Origin: Pomacea canaliculata | Taxonomy: Eukaryota > Mollusca > Gastropoda > Architaenioglossa > Ampullariidae | Assembly (NCBI RefSeq): GCF_003073045.1 | Contig: NC_037590.1 | Coordinates: forward strand, 19,991,708 to 20,055,707 | Reading direction: 5' to 3' | Length of the DNA: 64,000 nt | In this document: one piece after another, positions 1 through 14,000 of the stretch | Layout of the letters: each line of letters opens with the position of its first letter | Numbering within the stretch: the stretch's first letter is position 1 | Made by a program: the position numbers and the translations under genes | The notes under the pieces: model-generated | Seen by the model: the letters and a program-made list of their open reading frames with translations, nothing else | What the model was told of the DNA's origin: nothing | Databases searched by the model: none

Positions 1-1239
1 ATACATTTCCCTTGTTTCCTTGTTCTTGAGGTATTGAGTATTTAACTAGTGGTGTGGTCTGCCTGCTGGATCACTGAAGGACTTCAGCTTAATCTTGAAG
101 ACTACCACTAGGAGCTGGTGGTCTTAAGCAACATCTGCAGCTCTCCTAACTTGGACATCTTGAAGACTCCCTCCATTTTCGAGCAACTGTTATATGGTCA
201 ATCTGGTTTCCATCTGGACATCAGGGGAAATCCAAGGTGTCTTGTTCATATTCTTGTGTGGGACATGGTCATAAAGTGCAGAACTCTGAAGAGCTCCCCA
301 TTTAGTTTCAGAGGTTCTGGAAAATGTGAATATGAGCACAGATATTATTTCACCAAGAAATGCATTCAGTAAGCATAGTAAATAGACGGCTATTTATTCA
401 AGAGGAATGTGCGATTATGAGCACAACTTTTTGTCTGATTGTGATATTGACTAAATCAGTCTCAAACATAATCATCAAAATAATTATATTCTTACATTAG
501 AAATACTTTCTCACATATACTGAGGTCGATTTGGGTGAGATAAATGAATTTCAAGCAGTTGAAGTGAAAACCTGCATTGCAAACATTTTGCGGTAATTAA
601 ATTGGCATAAGTTGCTGTAATGGCTTATTATGAATTATTTTATTGTTTACTCCTATGGTGCTTTTCCTGTATTTAGTTTCATTTTTATACAGTTGTACAG
701 AATCCCTACAACGTTGGTTGCCAAGCACATCTTGATGCTACAGATTAGATATAACCACTGGAATTCCCCAAATGCCTAAAGTTGGTGACTCCGTAAATTT
801 TCTTCTCACTAATATGAGCAAAAGCATAGTGAAATAAGAACTTGGAGTCAGTAAAATATATTATTTAATTTGTATGTTTTATTAGAAAGTTCTTAAATGA
901 GACAATATAGTGGCAAAATCTTTCTTTTTCCTAATGCACAATTTTCTGTTTGTGGTGTTGCAGTGAAAGAACATTAATGATAATAATCATAAATATTTAG
1001 TACACGCAAACCTTCATCTGATTGAGGAGTTCATTGAACTGAAAAAGCATCTACACATATGCTACATACAAAAGCATGTATGTGCATGCACAACTATATT
1101 ATGTATAATATGTATGGATTCTTTGAAGGCTACTGCCCCCCCCCTCCGCCCCCACTACTGAAATCTTTTTTGTCCACATCCCTGCCCAAAACTTAGCTCC
1201 TCATAAGACTCACGCATCCTTTCCCTCCTTCCCATAAAG

Positions 1240-1390
1240 ACAGTCACATGCGGAAAACAGAGGTTCTCCCTCTGTGTTGCTGAGCAGTGGAACTCTCTTC
1301 CACATCACATTACCCACTCTGACACCAAGGTTACATTCATTCTCTGAAAACATATCTGTTCACAAAGTACTGTCCCTGAATTACTATCCT
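1240..1390 (+). mobile_element. LINE C-terminal remnant
   Basis: Plus-strand translation contains AEQWNSLPHHI followed, after a small frame change, by LKTYLF. This pairing is the usual end of jockey/CR1-type LINE open reading frames. Bounds are approximate. The rest of 1-1957 is AT-rich with no gene seen. Confidence 0.5.
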
Positions 1391-1957
1391 TAACTTCCTT
1401 ACTGTCTGTCATGTTAGCCATTAAGTATGGCTTAAGTGTTTACAATATCCTTCAAACATTCATCCATTGATTTATGTTCTGTGCCTGTATGTATCTCGCC
1501 ATCCAATATCTGTTCATTTATCATTACTGGTCTGTGCAGTGAGTGCGATCTATCTTGGTCGTGGTTCTGCACATTAAAAATACCCATTATTATTAATAAC
1601 TAATACACTCAAACAAATTTTTACAAGTCAAGGCTTTTTCATCCTTTGAAAAGCCATTTATGAATGATGTTAGACATTTGTAGGTCTGAAGTGTACTCTC
1701 AGGTACACAGCAATGTCAGTTATCACTTTATTTGTTTATTTTTGGTGAGAGCTGACATGCACTACATGTAACAACAGCAGACAGGAAGTAGTCTATCAGC
1801 CACTTGGGGTGAAGGTCACATGCATGCAATTCTCTGAAATTGTCCATATCAGTGTATGGATATGATCTTGTATTTTAGTTGTTTCTTTTTATTCTAACAT
1901 AATGACATGTATTGTCACATCCACATACAAAGTTGGTTGATAAATGTATAATTTCAG

Positions 1958-2068
1958 AAAGCAGACAAAGAGCAGTTGGAAGGAAAGGTTAATCACAGTG
2001 TGTTTAACTTAGCCACTGAAGAGATCAATAAGATGATTAAGGAAATTTTGGATCAGATTGCTGGTAAC
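1958..2068 (+). CDS. QRICH2: QRICH2-like exon a
   Basis: Acceptor ...tttcag and donor AAC|gtaagt enclose 37 codons in phase 0, rich in Glu, Lys, Ile and Asn, helical in character. It joins in frame to the exon at 6747. It is the first exon I can support. Confidence 0.7.
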
Positions 2069-5000
2069 GTAAGTAACTTTTTTGTATTTTCATGTAATAT
2101 GACATATAATAAAATTCATTATACCATCGCACCAATGCTTCTGTTTTACTGCTTGCCTGTGAAATACAGATACTGTACAGAGTATATTTGCTGTCAAACT
2201 TCCCACTTTACAGTTCAGCCTACCCCTTATTCTAAATTCTAGATGTGTTATGCATCTGTTACCTAGGAGTATGCATATCTTGAAAATAGTATAAAACTCC
2301 TCTGGTGGGTTATATTTTTTCACTTGTGCAGTCGTGATCCTTACTCTTTCATGTTAAGAAATGTTAATTAGCTATGGGGACAAGACTACGATGTCATTAA
2401 GAAAGGAGTATAGCGACCATGCTTTAAAGAAATTCATTGGATTTATGTACCTTGTATGAGATCCATAGAAGTCTTCTCAGGCACTTGTTCTCAAATACTT
2501 GGATTCTCCTCTCTGTATCGACAAGTAGAGTTCAGGTTTCATATCCACAGGATTGGTACAAGGGACCTGTAGAGATATTATACTTGGAAAACCTAATACT
2601 ATGGCCGCATCAGATCCAGTCCAGCCTAACCACTTCTGCTGTTAATGTCATGATCCTGATGCATATATGTCATGGAGCTGCTGTCTTTGGAGAGGGTGAT
2701 TCCCAAGTACTTAAAGCTGTTTGCCTCTATGAGCCATACTCTGTTCATGTCAGTATCTGCTTTGCTATTGCTAGTGATCATGATTTTGCTCTTGTTAGTG
2801 CTGGTCTTCATTTCATATGTTTTTGGACTTTCTAAAAGTCTGTTGGTTAGGTCTTGCAGCCTGCAGTTTTTTGTTGGTTCCTGCTATCAGATTGATGTCA
2901 TTTGCAAAGCAAAATTTACAGATAATCCTTCAAATGATGGAAATGGAAGTGTGATGGTGTTTCAGGGATTTAGCCATGATGTTTACTCTTCAGCAAGACA
3001 TCGTTTTATCCCCATTCATAGCTCATTTGAAACATTGCCAACACTAGATAACTTTCTTCATCTGGTACAGCTTTTTCAACCTCTTCTTACAGGACTGGTA
3101 GGTTCAGATTTAATACTTCTAGTCTGGTTTTTTGGAAGGATATTAGCACCTGTCCAGCTGGAAATTCAGTTTAATGTAACCAGTATGTCTTTTTTTACAT
3201 TCCTATATGTGAGTACTCAGGAATGAGGAAATCATGCAAGAAGAACAGATTAAAGTGTTTAGGGAGAGAAAACTGGTTTTGCTGTCTCCACAACAGTGAT
3301 AATGACACTGACAGCATACTTCTCTGTTTTGACTCTAGCATGAAATGAAGAGCACAAATTTAGCTGTATGGGGTCAGCACTGTATACAGGTAGTCCTCGG
3401 TTTACGACGGTCTCGAGTTACGTCGTTTCGTGGTTACGACGCTCATTCCGACTTACGAGGTCAGTGCATCATAGAAAAGGAAGGCCATCACCATGGAGGT
3501 GAAAGTGGATATCATAAGGCAATCTGATAAGGGGGAAACAGCAACAGAAATTAGCAGGTTATTAGGACTTAGTCGTTCGACTGTCACTTCGATTATCAAG
3601 GATAAAGATCGCATATCCTTGAACATGTGAAACGATCTGCTCCGATAAAAGCGACAGTGACGACAAAGCGTACTGTACTCCACAATAGTTTACTGTACTT
3701 ATGTTGATTGATAATTATATAGAGTACTGTGTTAGGATAGGTGTATGGATAGGCTACGTGTTTGCAGTACTGTACTGTTATTATGGTACAGTACTGTATG
3801 AACGTATGATCCGACTTACGTCGAAATTCGGTTTACGACGCCGCGTTAAGAACGGATCCCCGTCGTAAGTCGAGGACTACCTGTAGTTTTTTTCCTCATT
3901 GTTTTAATGAAGTGAACCCATGTTCTTCGAATATTTAATGTTTTTTGTTTTAATTTAATGTTTTTAATATTTAATGAATGTTAGTGTTCCAGTTTAATTA
4001 CCTGAATTGGTCCCACAACCAAAAACTGCATCAAAAGCATAACTTATGAAAATATATCTAGCGCTTTATCTAGTAACTAACCCTGACTATATAATGTCAT
4101 AACTTAATTTGCTTTAATTTTTTTTGTTTGCTACTCACTATCTAATTTAAGTAGTTTTGTGCATTATTAATGCTTATAAAGCTTCATGTCATAAATCTAG
4201 CGTTGCATTTTGTTACTTAAAGGTGTTCCTGATGTACGATTGAAAGACATTCCACTTTTGTGGTTTGAGTTTAGTCACACTTTAATCATAATAGAATAGT
4301 AATTGCTAAATCTTTTCTGATGGAGTAATATGATGGAATGAATCTGATGGAATAGTGATGAAGCTGCCAACCAAGGCTTTTTATCCTCTGTTCTTCATCC
4401 CACTTTTTTTTCCTTATTTGGTGATGCAGCTTGGCTGCTGACTGCATACTCCACCTCACACTATTTGACCCTCAGCAAGGTAGACATCCTGATTGGCTGT
4501 TCCCCCTCCCTCTCTTGTGTTATATATCTTTAGAAAGGTGCATCAAAAAGGGCATAATTCAGATTTTCTATTTGGATGACTAAGCATCTAAGTCTTAAAG
4601 GGTATTGAATGTAGTGTGGATCCATTAATGAATGGATTGTGACTCTTTAAGCAAATATCAAGCTAGGTAAAAGAACAGGGGCTTCAAGTGACTGGAATTC
4701 AGTATAGACAGGGACAAAGGCCATTGTACAGTTATGCTGTCTGAAAATTAACATTATCTAACCACAGTATACTAGTTTATTAGTTTAGTTTATTCCTTGT
4801 TATTCCTTTGAAGAGCTTAGGGCCGTAACAACACCTCGCCAGCGGACCCGGTTTTGGTCAGCCCCTTTCAGTTGGGCCCAGGTGGTTCCGATGTCCTTTG
4901 CCTCACTTTCTACTGTTCTTCTTGCCTTGGTCGTCAAAAGATGAGTCGGCTAGCTGGCTTCCCTAAGGCATTCTCCAGCATACGTCATAAGCTCTTCTAG

Positions 5001-8000
5001 AGAGGAATCTTCCCAACCAGGCCCTTGTTGTGGTACTGTTGCGGTTTCTGTAACAGCTTTTTTACATGAGTCTGAGTGGGTTGTTAGCCCAAAGCAAAAC
5101 CCCCAACCTGGAGGGCCAGGGTGCAACATTTTAGTCTGGCCTCTCCCCTGACAGACCTGTTGGGCTTGGTTAGACCTGCCAGGAGGACAGGGCTCCCGCC
5201 GACATAGCTCTGTGGATCGACAAGGTGTGCAAGCCACCACACTACTACAAGGTAAGTTGCACCAGGTAGTGGTAGACAGTATACTATCTATCCACTATCT
5301 ACTATCCTCCGCTTTGCAGATTACTGATCTATTAGCAGGTATACTAACAAAGAACTGCAAGACCTCACTGACAGTTCAAATGCATATGGAATGAAGACCA
5401 ACACTGAAAAGAGCAAAGTTATGATCCATGGCAGCAACAAAACAGATCTATATGTACAGCTCCAAGAGGTAAGCAGCTTCAAATACTTGGGAGCCACCCT
5501 CTCCAAGGACGGCAGCTCCATGCCAGATACATGAATCAGGATCGCATCAGTAACAGTGGCAATGGCTCAACTGGATAGGATCTGGCATAGCCATAAGATA
5601 AGGTTCACTACCAAGTACAAGCTGTACAAATCCCTGGTAGTGCTGATCCTGCTCTACGGATGTGACACGTAGACTCTGCTTGTCAAAACGGAAAGGACAA
5701 TCCAGCCATTGGAGAACAAGTGCCCCTGAAGGTTCCAGTCAAGTGCCTGCTTGGCAACTGTGTCAGCTGGTTTGCACAGGGTGTGTCCTATCCAGCCCCA
5801 TTTGCGCTTTTTGATGTCTTGGCTAGTGGCATTCTGGTTGATTCTTTTTCACAGGCTGCTTTTGGAGATATTTTCAGGCCATCTTATTTGCTAAATATGG
5901 TGTAGGCATCGGTTGGTAAAGGTCTGGAGCTTGTTGATGGTGTTTGTCACTCTCCAAGTTTCAGAACCATACAGTAGGACTGCCTTCACATTGGTGTTGA
6001 AGATGCTGTTCTTACTGCGAAAGTATAATGCTCGAGAGTTCCAGATGGGGCGTAGGCTGTTGAAAGAATGCCTGGTATTGTTGATGCAGCTTTTGATGTC
6101 ATCATCCGCTCCACCATCCTTGCTGACAATGTTTCCCAGATGTGTGAAGCAGTCTGTTTCCGGGATGCTGTTGATTCTCATCACTTAGGTCTTCTTTCTG
6201 TTGACCTTTAAGCCAGTCTTCTCTTCTTCCTCTGCTAGCTTACTCAGTTTGCTTTGTGCATGTTGCTGCTGATGAGATAGGAGGTTAATGTCATCTTCAA
6301 AGTCCAGGTTCTCTAGCTGTTTGGTGAAGATCCACTGGATACCGGTGTTGTTGTCTTGGGTTGTCTTGAGCATAATCCGGTCTATGATCATCAGGAAGAT
6401 TGTTGGTGATAATATGCAACCCTGTCTTACGCCAGTCTTCATTATGAAAGGCTTAGTGAGTTGATTGTCTAGATGCTCAACTCATTCTGCTTGCATGGAC
6501 TTTAGTGTGATAAACAGAACTAATCATCCCAGAATTACTGAAAATTTTGAGTCTGAAACTCAATATTTGAAGACTATAGTTAAGCATATTATTTCAATAA
6601 TGACAAGTTTTATTTTTTCAGATTTTGTATATAGGCTTTCCTCATGTGCTTACATCCAAAAAAATGGGTTTATAAATTTGTCCCCCTTTGTCCTTTGATT
6701 GGGTTATCTATTTTTGATGAAAAAGAGAGTGATAAATTTGTGACAGCAAGGAGAGTGGAAGGACACATTCACTAAACTGACCAATGATGTGGATGGCAAG
6801 CTTGATCGAATGGAACTGACACCCCTGAAAGATTGGCTAGAGAGGAAACTGAGAATCCTCAACAAAAAGATTGAGCAAGGAAAACTGGAGTGGAATGATG
6901 ACACAGCTGCTGGCTTGCGCAGGTATTTGAACCACTTTACTTAGCAATCCATGGAGTGTTGCAACAAGATTTTTTGTTTTATTTTACCTGCTTAACACAA
7001 TTTTCTACAGTAATTTGATGGAAAAGGTGTAGATTTTAGTGTTAGGTCTCTGTAAAAGTTATTTGAAGTTGCTCTTTAACCTCTTACCTCACTTCCTTAA
7101 CAGACAACTCCTGCAGCATTATCACTGCCTATCCTGTGACAAACCCATGGATATAATGCCAACTGGGTAAGTTTTCTACTCATTTATTTCAGCATCAGAA
7201 GTATTGTTAGCTCATTCACATCATAGGATGAATGAGATGATGCTAATTACCTTAAAATACATGCAAATATCTTATTGTCAAAAATACTTTTTAATAAAAT
7301 AGAGAGATGGAAAGACTAAACAAACTTACAAAAATTATACATCTAAAAGGAACATGTTTGGTGAATTATGTCTTGTAAACCTGGTGGTAATGCCAACTAT
7401 ATTACCCTCTGATAACACTATAATTTTGGAGACAGTCACATATCAAGTAGAAATGAATGAGCATTTCTCAATGTGAAGAAACACCAGCTATAACTTGACA
7501 TTTAGCTGGTAACAGCCTCTGCAGTTTAGTGTTTTGTCTTTGAATAGCCAGTGGTCACTAGAGAAAGAAAGGATATGATGGAAAGTTTCTGAACTTTCTG
7601 TGAAAGTGGCTTCCTTTCTGTGAAAGTGGCTTCCTTTCTGTCAAAGTGGCTTCCTTTTATGTCAAAGTGGATTCCTTTCTGGTCTAAAGAAGATAGTTGT
7701 ATGTGGAAATGCATCAACTAGCAAAATTATTGATTTTTCTCCCACATTTCCCAGTGTAATATTTGTGTTAAAAAAAAGTCTGTGACACACATATATCCTC
7801 CATATCTAAGTTACAGCCAGGTCATATATAGATAGAAGAGTTTAATGTTCAGATATAGATGTTTTTGGATGATTGATGTATAGTAAAGTGGATAATCAGA
7901 GATAGATGATTTTGTGTCAACCATTTTATAAAAATTTAATCCACCATCAGCTGTTGCAATTTGACAACATTAAAAGGATAAAGAAGAACTTGCACATGAT

Positions 8001-11000
8001 ATGAACAAATACCACTGGCATACTTTTGGATTTTGAGAGGTGAAAACGTTGCTAGGCCAGGGATAGGTGAAAGGAACCTCCTAAAGTCAATTCTTTTTCC
8101 TTTGGACCTCTAGAAGAGTTGGAAAAGTCATGGAGGGCAATATCATCAGATTATTTGATGAAAGGGATGCCATTGGATTCAGTGCAATCATTCATGTATA
8201 GAGAGGGCAACAGTGCCTTGAGAAGAGCCAGTAGAGGAAGGCTTAGAGGAAGATTAAACACCCTGGTAGGAGTCAGTCTGAGACATGTTGACAAGAAAAC
8301 TGACAATACACAGTATAATTCTAAGGTATACTCCAAGAACCTGAAATTTTAGTAAGGTGGGATTGAATTGTTTTGAAAGTAGAAGAGAAGCTTATCAATG
8401 AGGTACTGTGGAAAGCCAACAAGAAGAGAGTTGCAGTAGTCTAGTTCAGACAGAAGAAATGAGCAGATGAGAATTTTGGTGGTTGAGATGGATACAGTAT
8501 GGCGAATGGAGCTGATCTTCTGGAGCTCATAGTATACAGAACGACAGATGCGAGAAACATGCTTATCAAAAGACATGTCAGCAGATATCATGTAACCTAA
8601 GTTACATGTTGAGGTAGAAATTTTTACAAATTTAGTGCCCCGTGGATTTATAAATCAAGTTGTTTTTCAGAAAAAGAGGAGGAATTAGCGTTTTACGTTG
8701 AACCAGCTATATCATGGTAAAGCAGCGAGCCCTGGAAACATGTCACATGCAGAATGCCCAAGATAAGAGCTGAACCCTGGACAATCAACCTTCACAGTAA
8801 CCATTGTACCACTGGACCACTCCTTTCAGAAGAGGGGCAGCTGTCTGGTTGGCCATCTGGCACAGGCAGTCCTCTTCAGTGGCAACATAGTTGACTGGTT
8901 CAGAGCAACAGTGAGAGTTTGAGAACGCTGAATATGTTCAGCATCATTCTGAAAAAAGGATCATGGCAGATGTATTGAAAGAACATTAGGGTTTGGCCAG
9001 CATTGGCTTCAGGACAATCTCCAACTTGCATTTTGCAAGTAACATAGATGGGCTAAATGGCAAAAACAAAGACTTTCTATCATGAAAAAAAAAAACATCA
9101 AAAGTGTTTGGTACCGATGTAATACAGAAAAGACTAATATAATGACAAATAACATTAAAGCACCAACATGGACAAAGGAAACATTTTAGGGACATTTGGC
9201 AGTATTTGATGTTTGGGGTTAAAGGTAGACTAAAACATGGGTAGAAGATAGTCATTCAGCATAGTCAAAAGAAGGGTGAAAAAGGTGACAGTAATGTCAT
9301 CAACTTTTCCTTTAAATCAGATCAACGGGCTGAGGATGATTTTCAGGTAACTAAAATGAAATATTTACTAGTATCTGTCCTCTTTGTGATGTCTGGTGAC
9401 AAATAAAAAGAAATATCGTAAATTTTATTTATTATCAGATGTAAGCAGCATTGATTGGACATCAAGATAAACAAAGCTGATTAGAAATATCAGTGGTTAA
9501 TTAAGGCCATTTTTAAAGTCAAATTATTCTACTTATAGAGAGTGTTTGAGAATATACTATGTTGCTTTTGATAGCGCTCAGCCTTCATTACCTGCTGGAT
9601 ACCCATTGCCTCCCACAAGATCACCACGCCCTTACACCACTTTTGAGTTGGACCACATCAGACAACACACTAGAAGGTATTATCAAACATACTTTTAATA
9701 CAATATTACTATTATATAATAATAGTATTTTGAAGATTATACATTTCAGACCATTACAACAAAGTCCCTTGTATGCAGCTTAGATGTTGTAGATTTATCT
9801 TCTTCCTAGAAAGTTTATCTAAAATGCCTTTAACACTTTAAGATGTTATACTGGAGCGCAGACATATACTGTATGTGGTAGAGGCTGACTAAGATGCCAG
9901 CTGAAAGCCGATTGGTCGGTAGCGTGGACAGGTCAAGCTGATTGGCGTGCAGGTTTGTTTTGGGTCAAGGGGGACGGGGGGCCACGATAGAAAGAAGGGG
10001 TGGCACCCAGCCCCAACACCCCCTTTCCCCCTGGACACAGTAGCACAGCAAGCGCTGTCGTCCTGTATGACCAGGTACCCATGGCCGTACATTACCCCTC
10101 CCTGGGATATAAAAGGGCGTACGAGAGGTTGAGAGAGAATACCCCCCCCCCCTTATACCCACATCCACCATACCCACACCCTCCACAGATCCCAACCCCC
10201 TACAGTGCAAAATCACCGCCAGGTGGAAGCACTTTGCCTCAGAATCAACAATGACAACATCAACTCGAGAGAGAGCAGCGTGAGAGAAAGACTCGAGTCT
10301 TTGCCATGCAACCGGCAACCCAGTTGACTAAGGACTAAATCTGTGCTCAGAGCTATGTTCCGTCTTAAGCTAAATATTCACCTAAATCCTAAGGCGGCCA
10401 GCAAGCGGTCACCATAATGAAGAGGTTCCAACAACCTACGGCTACGCATTCGAGCGTTATTTACAGAGTGAACACGAGTGTGTGCCGTGTGGTAGGTCAC
10501 CCTGTGTCCTATGGACTTGGGCAGACATTTTAAAAAAGCTGTGTGCAGCAATCTAAGTGGGAAAATAATCTTTGCTTAAACAAACTAGTCTATGAAAAGC
10601 CATTTTTTAAAAATATTAATGTGATAGAGGGTAGCTGGTGACTCATAGACACAGACTGGCACATGTGCAGACGGGGGGGGGGGGGGGGGGGCACATGATG
10701 GGGAAGGTGTCAGATGTGCCCTATAGCACACCTGGACAGAGGCCATGAGCCCTCCCTCTGGTTTTTCCTCACCAGCGACCCCATGTCCAAGATGTTTCCA
10801 GAGAGTGTGAGATGGGTGGATGGGGGGGCTTCTAGCAGTAGGGGAGGATACATTCTAGAATATTCCAGCTAGGAGCAATAAAAGGGTGGAGTGGCTAGGG
10901 ACAAGGACTATTTTGAGAGAGTTGTAGAGGTGGGAGCATTACCCCGCTGAGGAGTTTAAGCATTTGCTGTGAATGTTTCCGAACGTAGCCAGTCATCAGC

Positions 11001-14000
11001 TGCCATGGGAGCTAAAACCCACAAGTGTATTCAGTATTGTGGTGAGATTGGGGAGACAACCCCTATCTGCCCTGTTACATTAAGATAGAATTCTTTTAAC
11101 TTCTATAGGCCTGAAAAGTTATGACACCATCAATATTCTGTTGACATTGATGATTTAGCTGCACTTTATCCCATTGTCTATTACACAATGATCTCTTATA
11201 GTGCGGTGGAACAGATAGCATTTATACAGGTGGCGGAAGCTATGGAACCTTCCCATACTATGCATGCAGTGATTTACAAGGAAATGATGCTTTGTCAAAC
11301 AGGTGCATAAGACATAAGATGCAAAATAAATCCATATTAATATTAAGCTTAAGAGAATGAAAAAGTTTTAAATTGACATTTTTAAGTAAACTGGTAGTTT
11401 TTGAAACTAACATTTCACTTTCCTTATACATTTTGTAAGCATGCTTTGTTATATGGTGATATATATATATTGTTACATCTGATTCTGATCATACCTTTTG
11501 TCTCATGCAGAATTTATTCGGGGGCTTACAAACCTGGGTGGTATGAATATTTGAAAATGATTTTTGTCTGCATGAGATTTCTCCAGTTTTGTTCATTACA
11601 ACAAAGTGATTTTTTTAATAAAAATATATTTGTAATGACTAGAAATTTATAGTGCATTCAAAAATGTTTAAGAATTAAAACTTTTCCTCCTTTGTGTTGA
11701 GTAAGCAGCAGCTTTGTTGGTATAATCATCTTATTGGGCCATAGCAGTCACTGTTGTTTTGAAATGTTAAATTTGATGTTGTTTGGGATCATAGTATAAG
11801 AGATCACGTCTATTTTCTCATGCCTTAAATGAAATTCTATTAGGGAAAGTCTGTTAAATTCTGACTGTTTGAATAAAATCTGTGTCAGTAATAATATACA
11901 TTATGATCTTGCATTGTGCATCATCACAGAATATGCTCACCATGTTTGTAACATCTTGTAACATTAAAGCTTATCAGAAAAAGCTAAAACAAAAATCAAA
12001 ATTACAATTATGAAACATGTCAAAAGCATAGGTCTTCATCATACAAATAGGATAAAAGTAAGAAAAGTCAGAGAATGGAGCAAAACATTAAAATAATGGA
12101 ATTAATTTACAGTATAGGGTAATAAAAATGAGATGTTTTTAAGTGCACAGTAACACTGGTTAAGTGCAACAATAATGTTTTTGATTTGAAAATAGGGAAA
12201 TAAAAATGAAATTAACTTACAAGGAGTGGAGCATTTTAGCAGAAGTGCAGTTAATGATGACTTGAGAAAAGTAATCTTGGCAGAAATCAGACAAATGAAA
12301 GTCTTTATTTAGGAGGGTAACAGAATGAGCAAAGGTTATGAGTTTTTAACATCTAGCCCTCGATCTAAGTAGAAGGAAATGAAACACATTAGTTAAAAAC
12401 AAGGCATTAAAATCATAGAGATAAATTATTATATATGTACAAACATAGGGGTTGATATCTGAATTGACGGATTTTTTTTTGGCTAAAGCACTATATAGTA
12501 ACTTGTACATGTTATTTTGTCAGTGAGAGTAATAGGTGTATAAGTTAGATTGGAAGCCTTTGTAGGTAATCAAAAGTTTTGAAATGGGCGTTGTAGGAGT
12601 CTCACTTTGAACTTGTACAGACTAGATTCCATACTTTGGATATGTGAAGGAAGGCTGTTCCAAAGAACACTGCCAGAATAATTTCAGGCTTGAGTAGGTC
12701 AATTCTCGGTAGTCATGTTTCACCTTCACCAAATCACAGACAAGGATCAAGTGTTAGTAGCATGGACAGATAACAAATGACACATAATACTGAAGCTGCA
12801 CTTAAAATTCACGATGAAGATATTATCCCTTATTGAAAATTCGTTAATTGGTAAGATAGTATGTTATTTAAAAAAAATTGTCATTCCAAACAGAGTGCCT
12901 CAGAAGAGGTTTGATAGGAAACATATTTCGCTCACTAGATTTGATGCTTCATAGCTTAAATTATTTAGCATTGTCAGAATCTTGGTAAATATTTTATTTT
13001 TGGCTGATGCAGTTATGGTACAACAGAAATTGTAGACTTCTATGCAACAACAAGGCCGTGTGGTGGTGCCCATACACTGACCTACCCACACAGGCGGATA
13101 TCCAAAATAACCAACATAAGGTGAGGAGAAGCCATAGAAATAGAATTGAAATAGGTTTTACCTTCAAGAAGAAATTATATACTGGTTTGTAAATTTCATC
13201 ATATGATTATTTTACAGATCAGGAACAATGTACTAGAAATTCTTTTCCAATGAACTTATTATTAAAATCTTTTGTTATTACATTCAATATTGGTTTAAAA
13301 TAATCCCTCATTATTTCACAAGACATTCAAGCTCATGGCTATATTTTACCTTTTTACACAGGTGTTACTAAAAACATAAATAGTGTAACCCTGTTTGAAG
13401 AAAAAGTTTGAGGACACCTTTTCCTTTTTTTAAAAAAAATGTTTCTTATGGTAATCAGAAAGAAGGCTATATTCTGTATGCTATTAAAGAAAAATGTTTG
13501 AAGATGCAAGGAGGATGATTTACCATACATGTTGGAGTTCAAAGCAGAAAATTCCAGTTTCATTTAGTTCATTTTGCATTTTCAAAGGCCTTCAAGCTTA
13601 CATAGACTGCCTATATTTGCTGCAAAATTTTCTCATGTATTTTGTTTTGCTTCATTTTAGCCAGCTTTTCAGAGATGATGATGGAGAAATTGTTGCCCTT
13701 GACCAGTAAGTCATATAAGCATTAATTTTCTTATTGAAATCTTCATTATGATTAGATAGTGCAAGCTACAGTTAAAAAAAAAAAACCAGTGCTGCTGAAC
13801 TGACAAGAAAAGCTTTTGTAATAGAGAAGCAGCTGTAGCAATTGAATTACAGCGATGACATGGAGGAGAATAGTTTGCTAATTGAATTGCTGAGCCTCTT
13901 TTATCTTACTGATTTGTGACCTACACATTATGACCCTTTGTTTTTGCGATTCTTGTGATCTTGATGAGGAGTTATTTAAAAATTGGTAAGGAAATGGTAA

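Noticed and set aside
4950..5240. 96-codon minus frame with Cys and Pro
   Set aside because: Sits between LINE fragments, composition resembles repeat-derived sequence, no domain seen.
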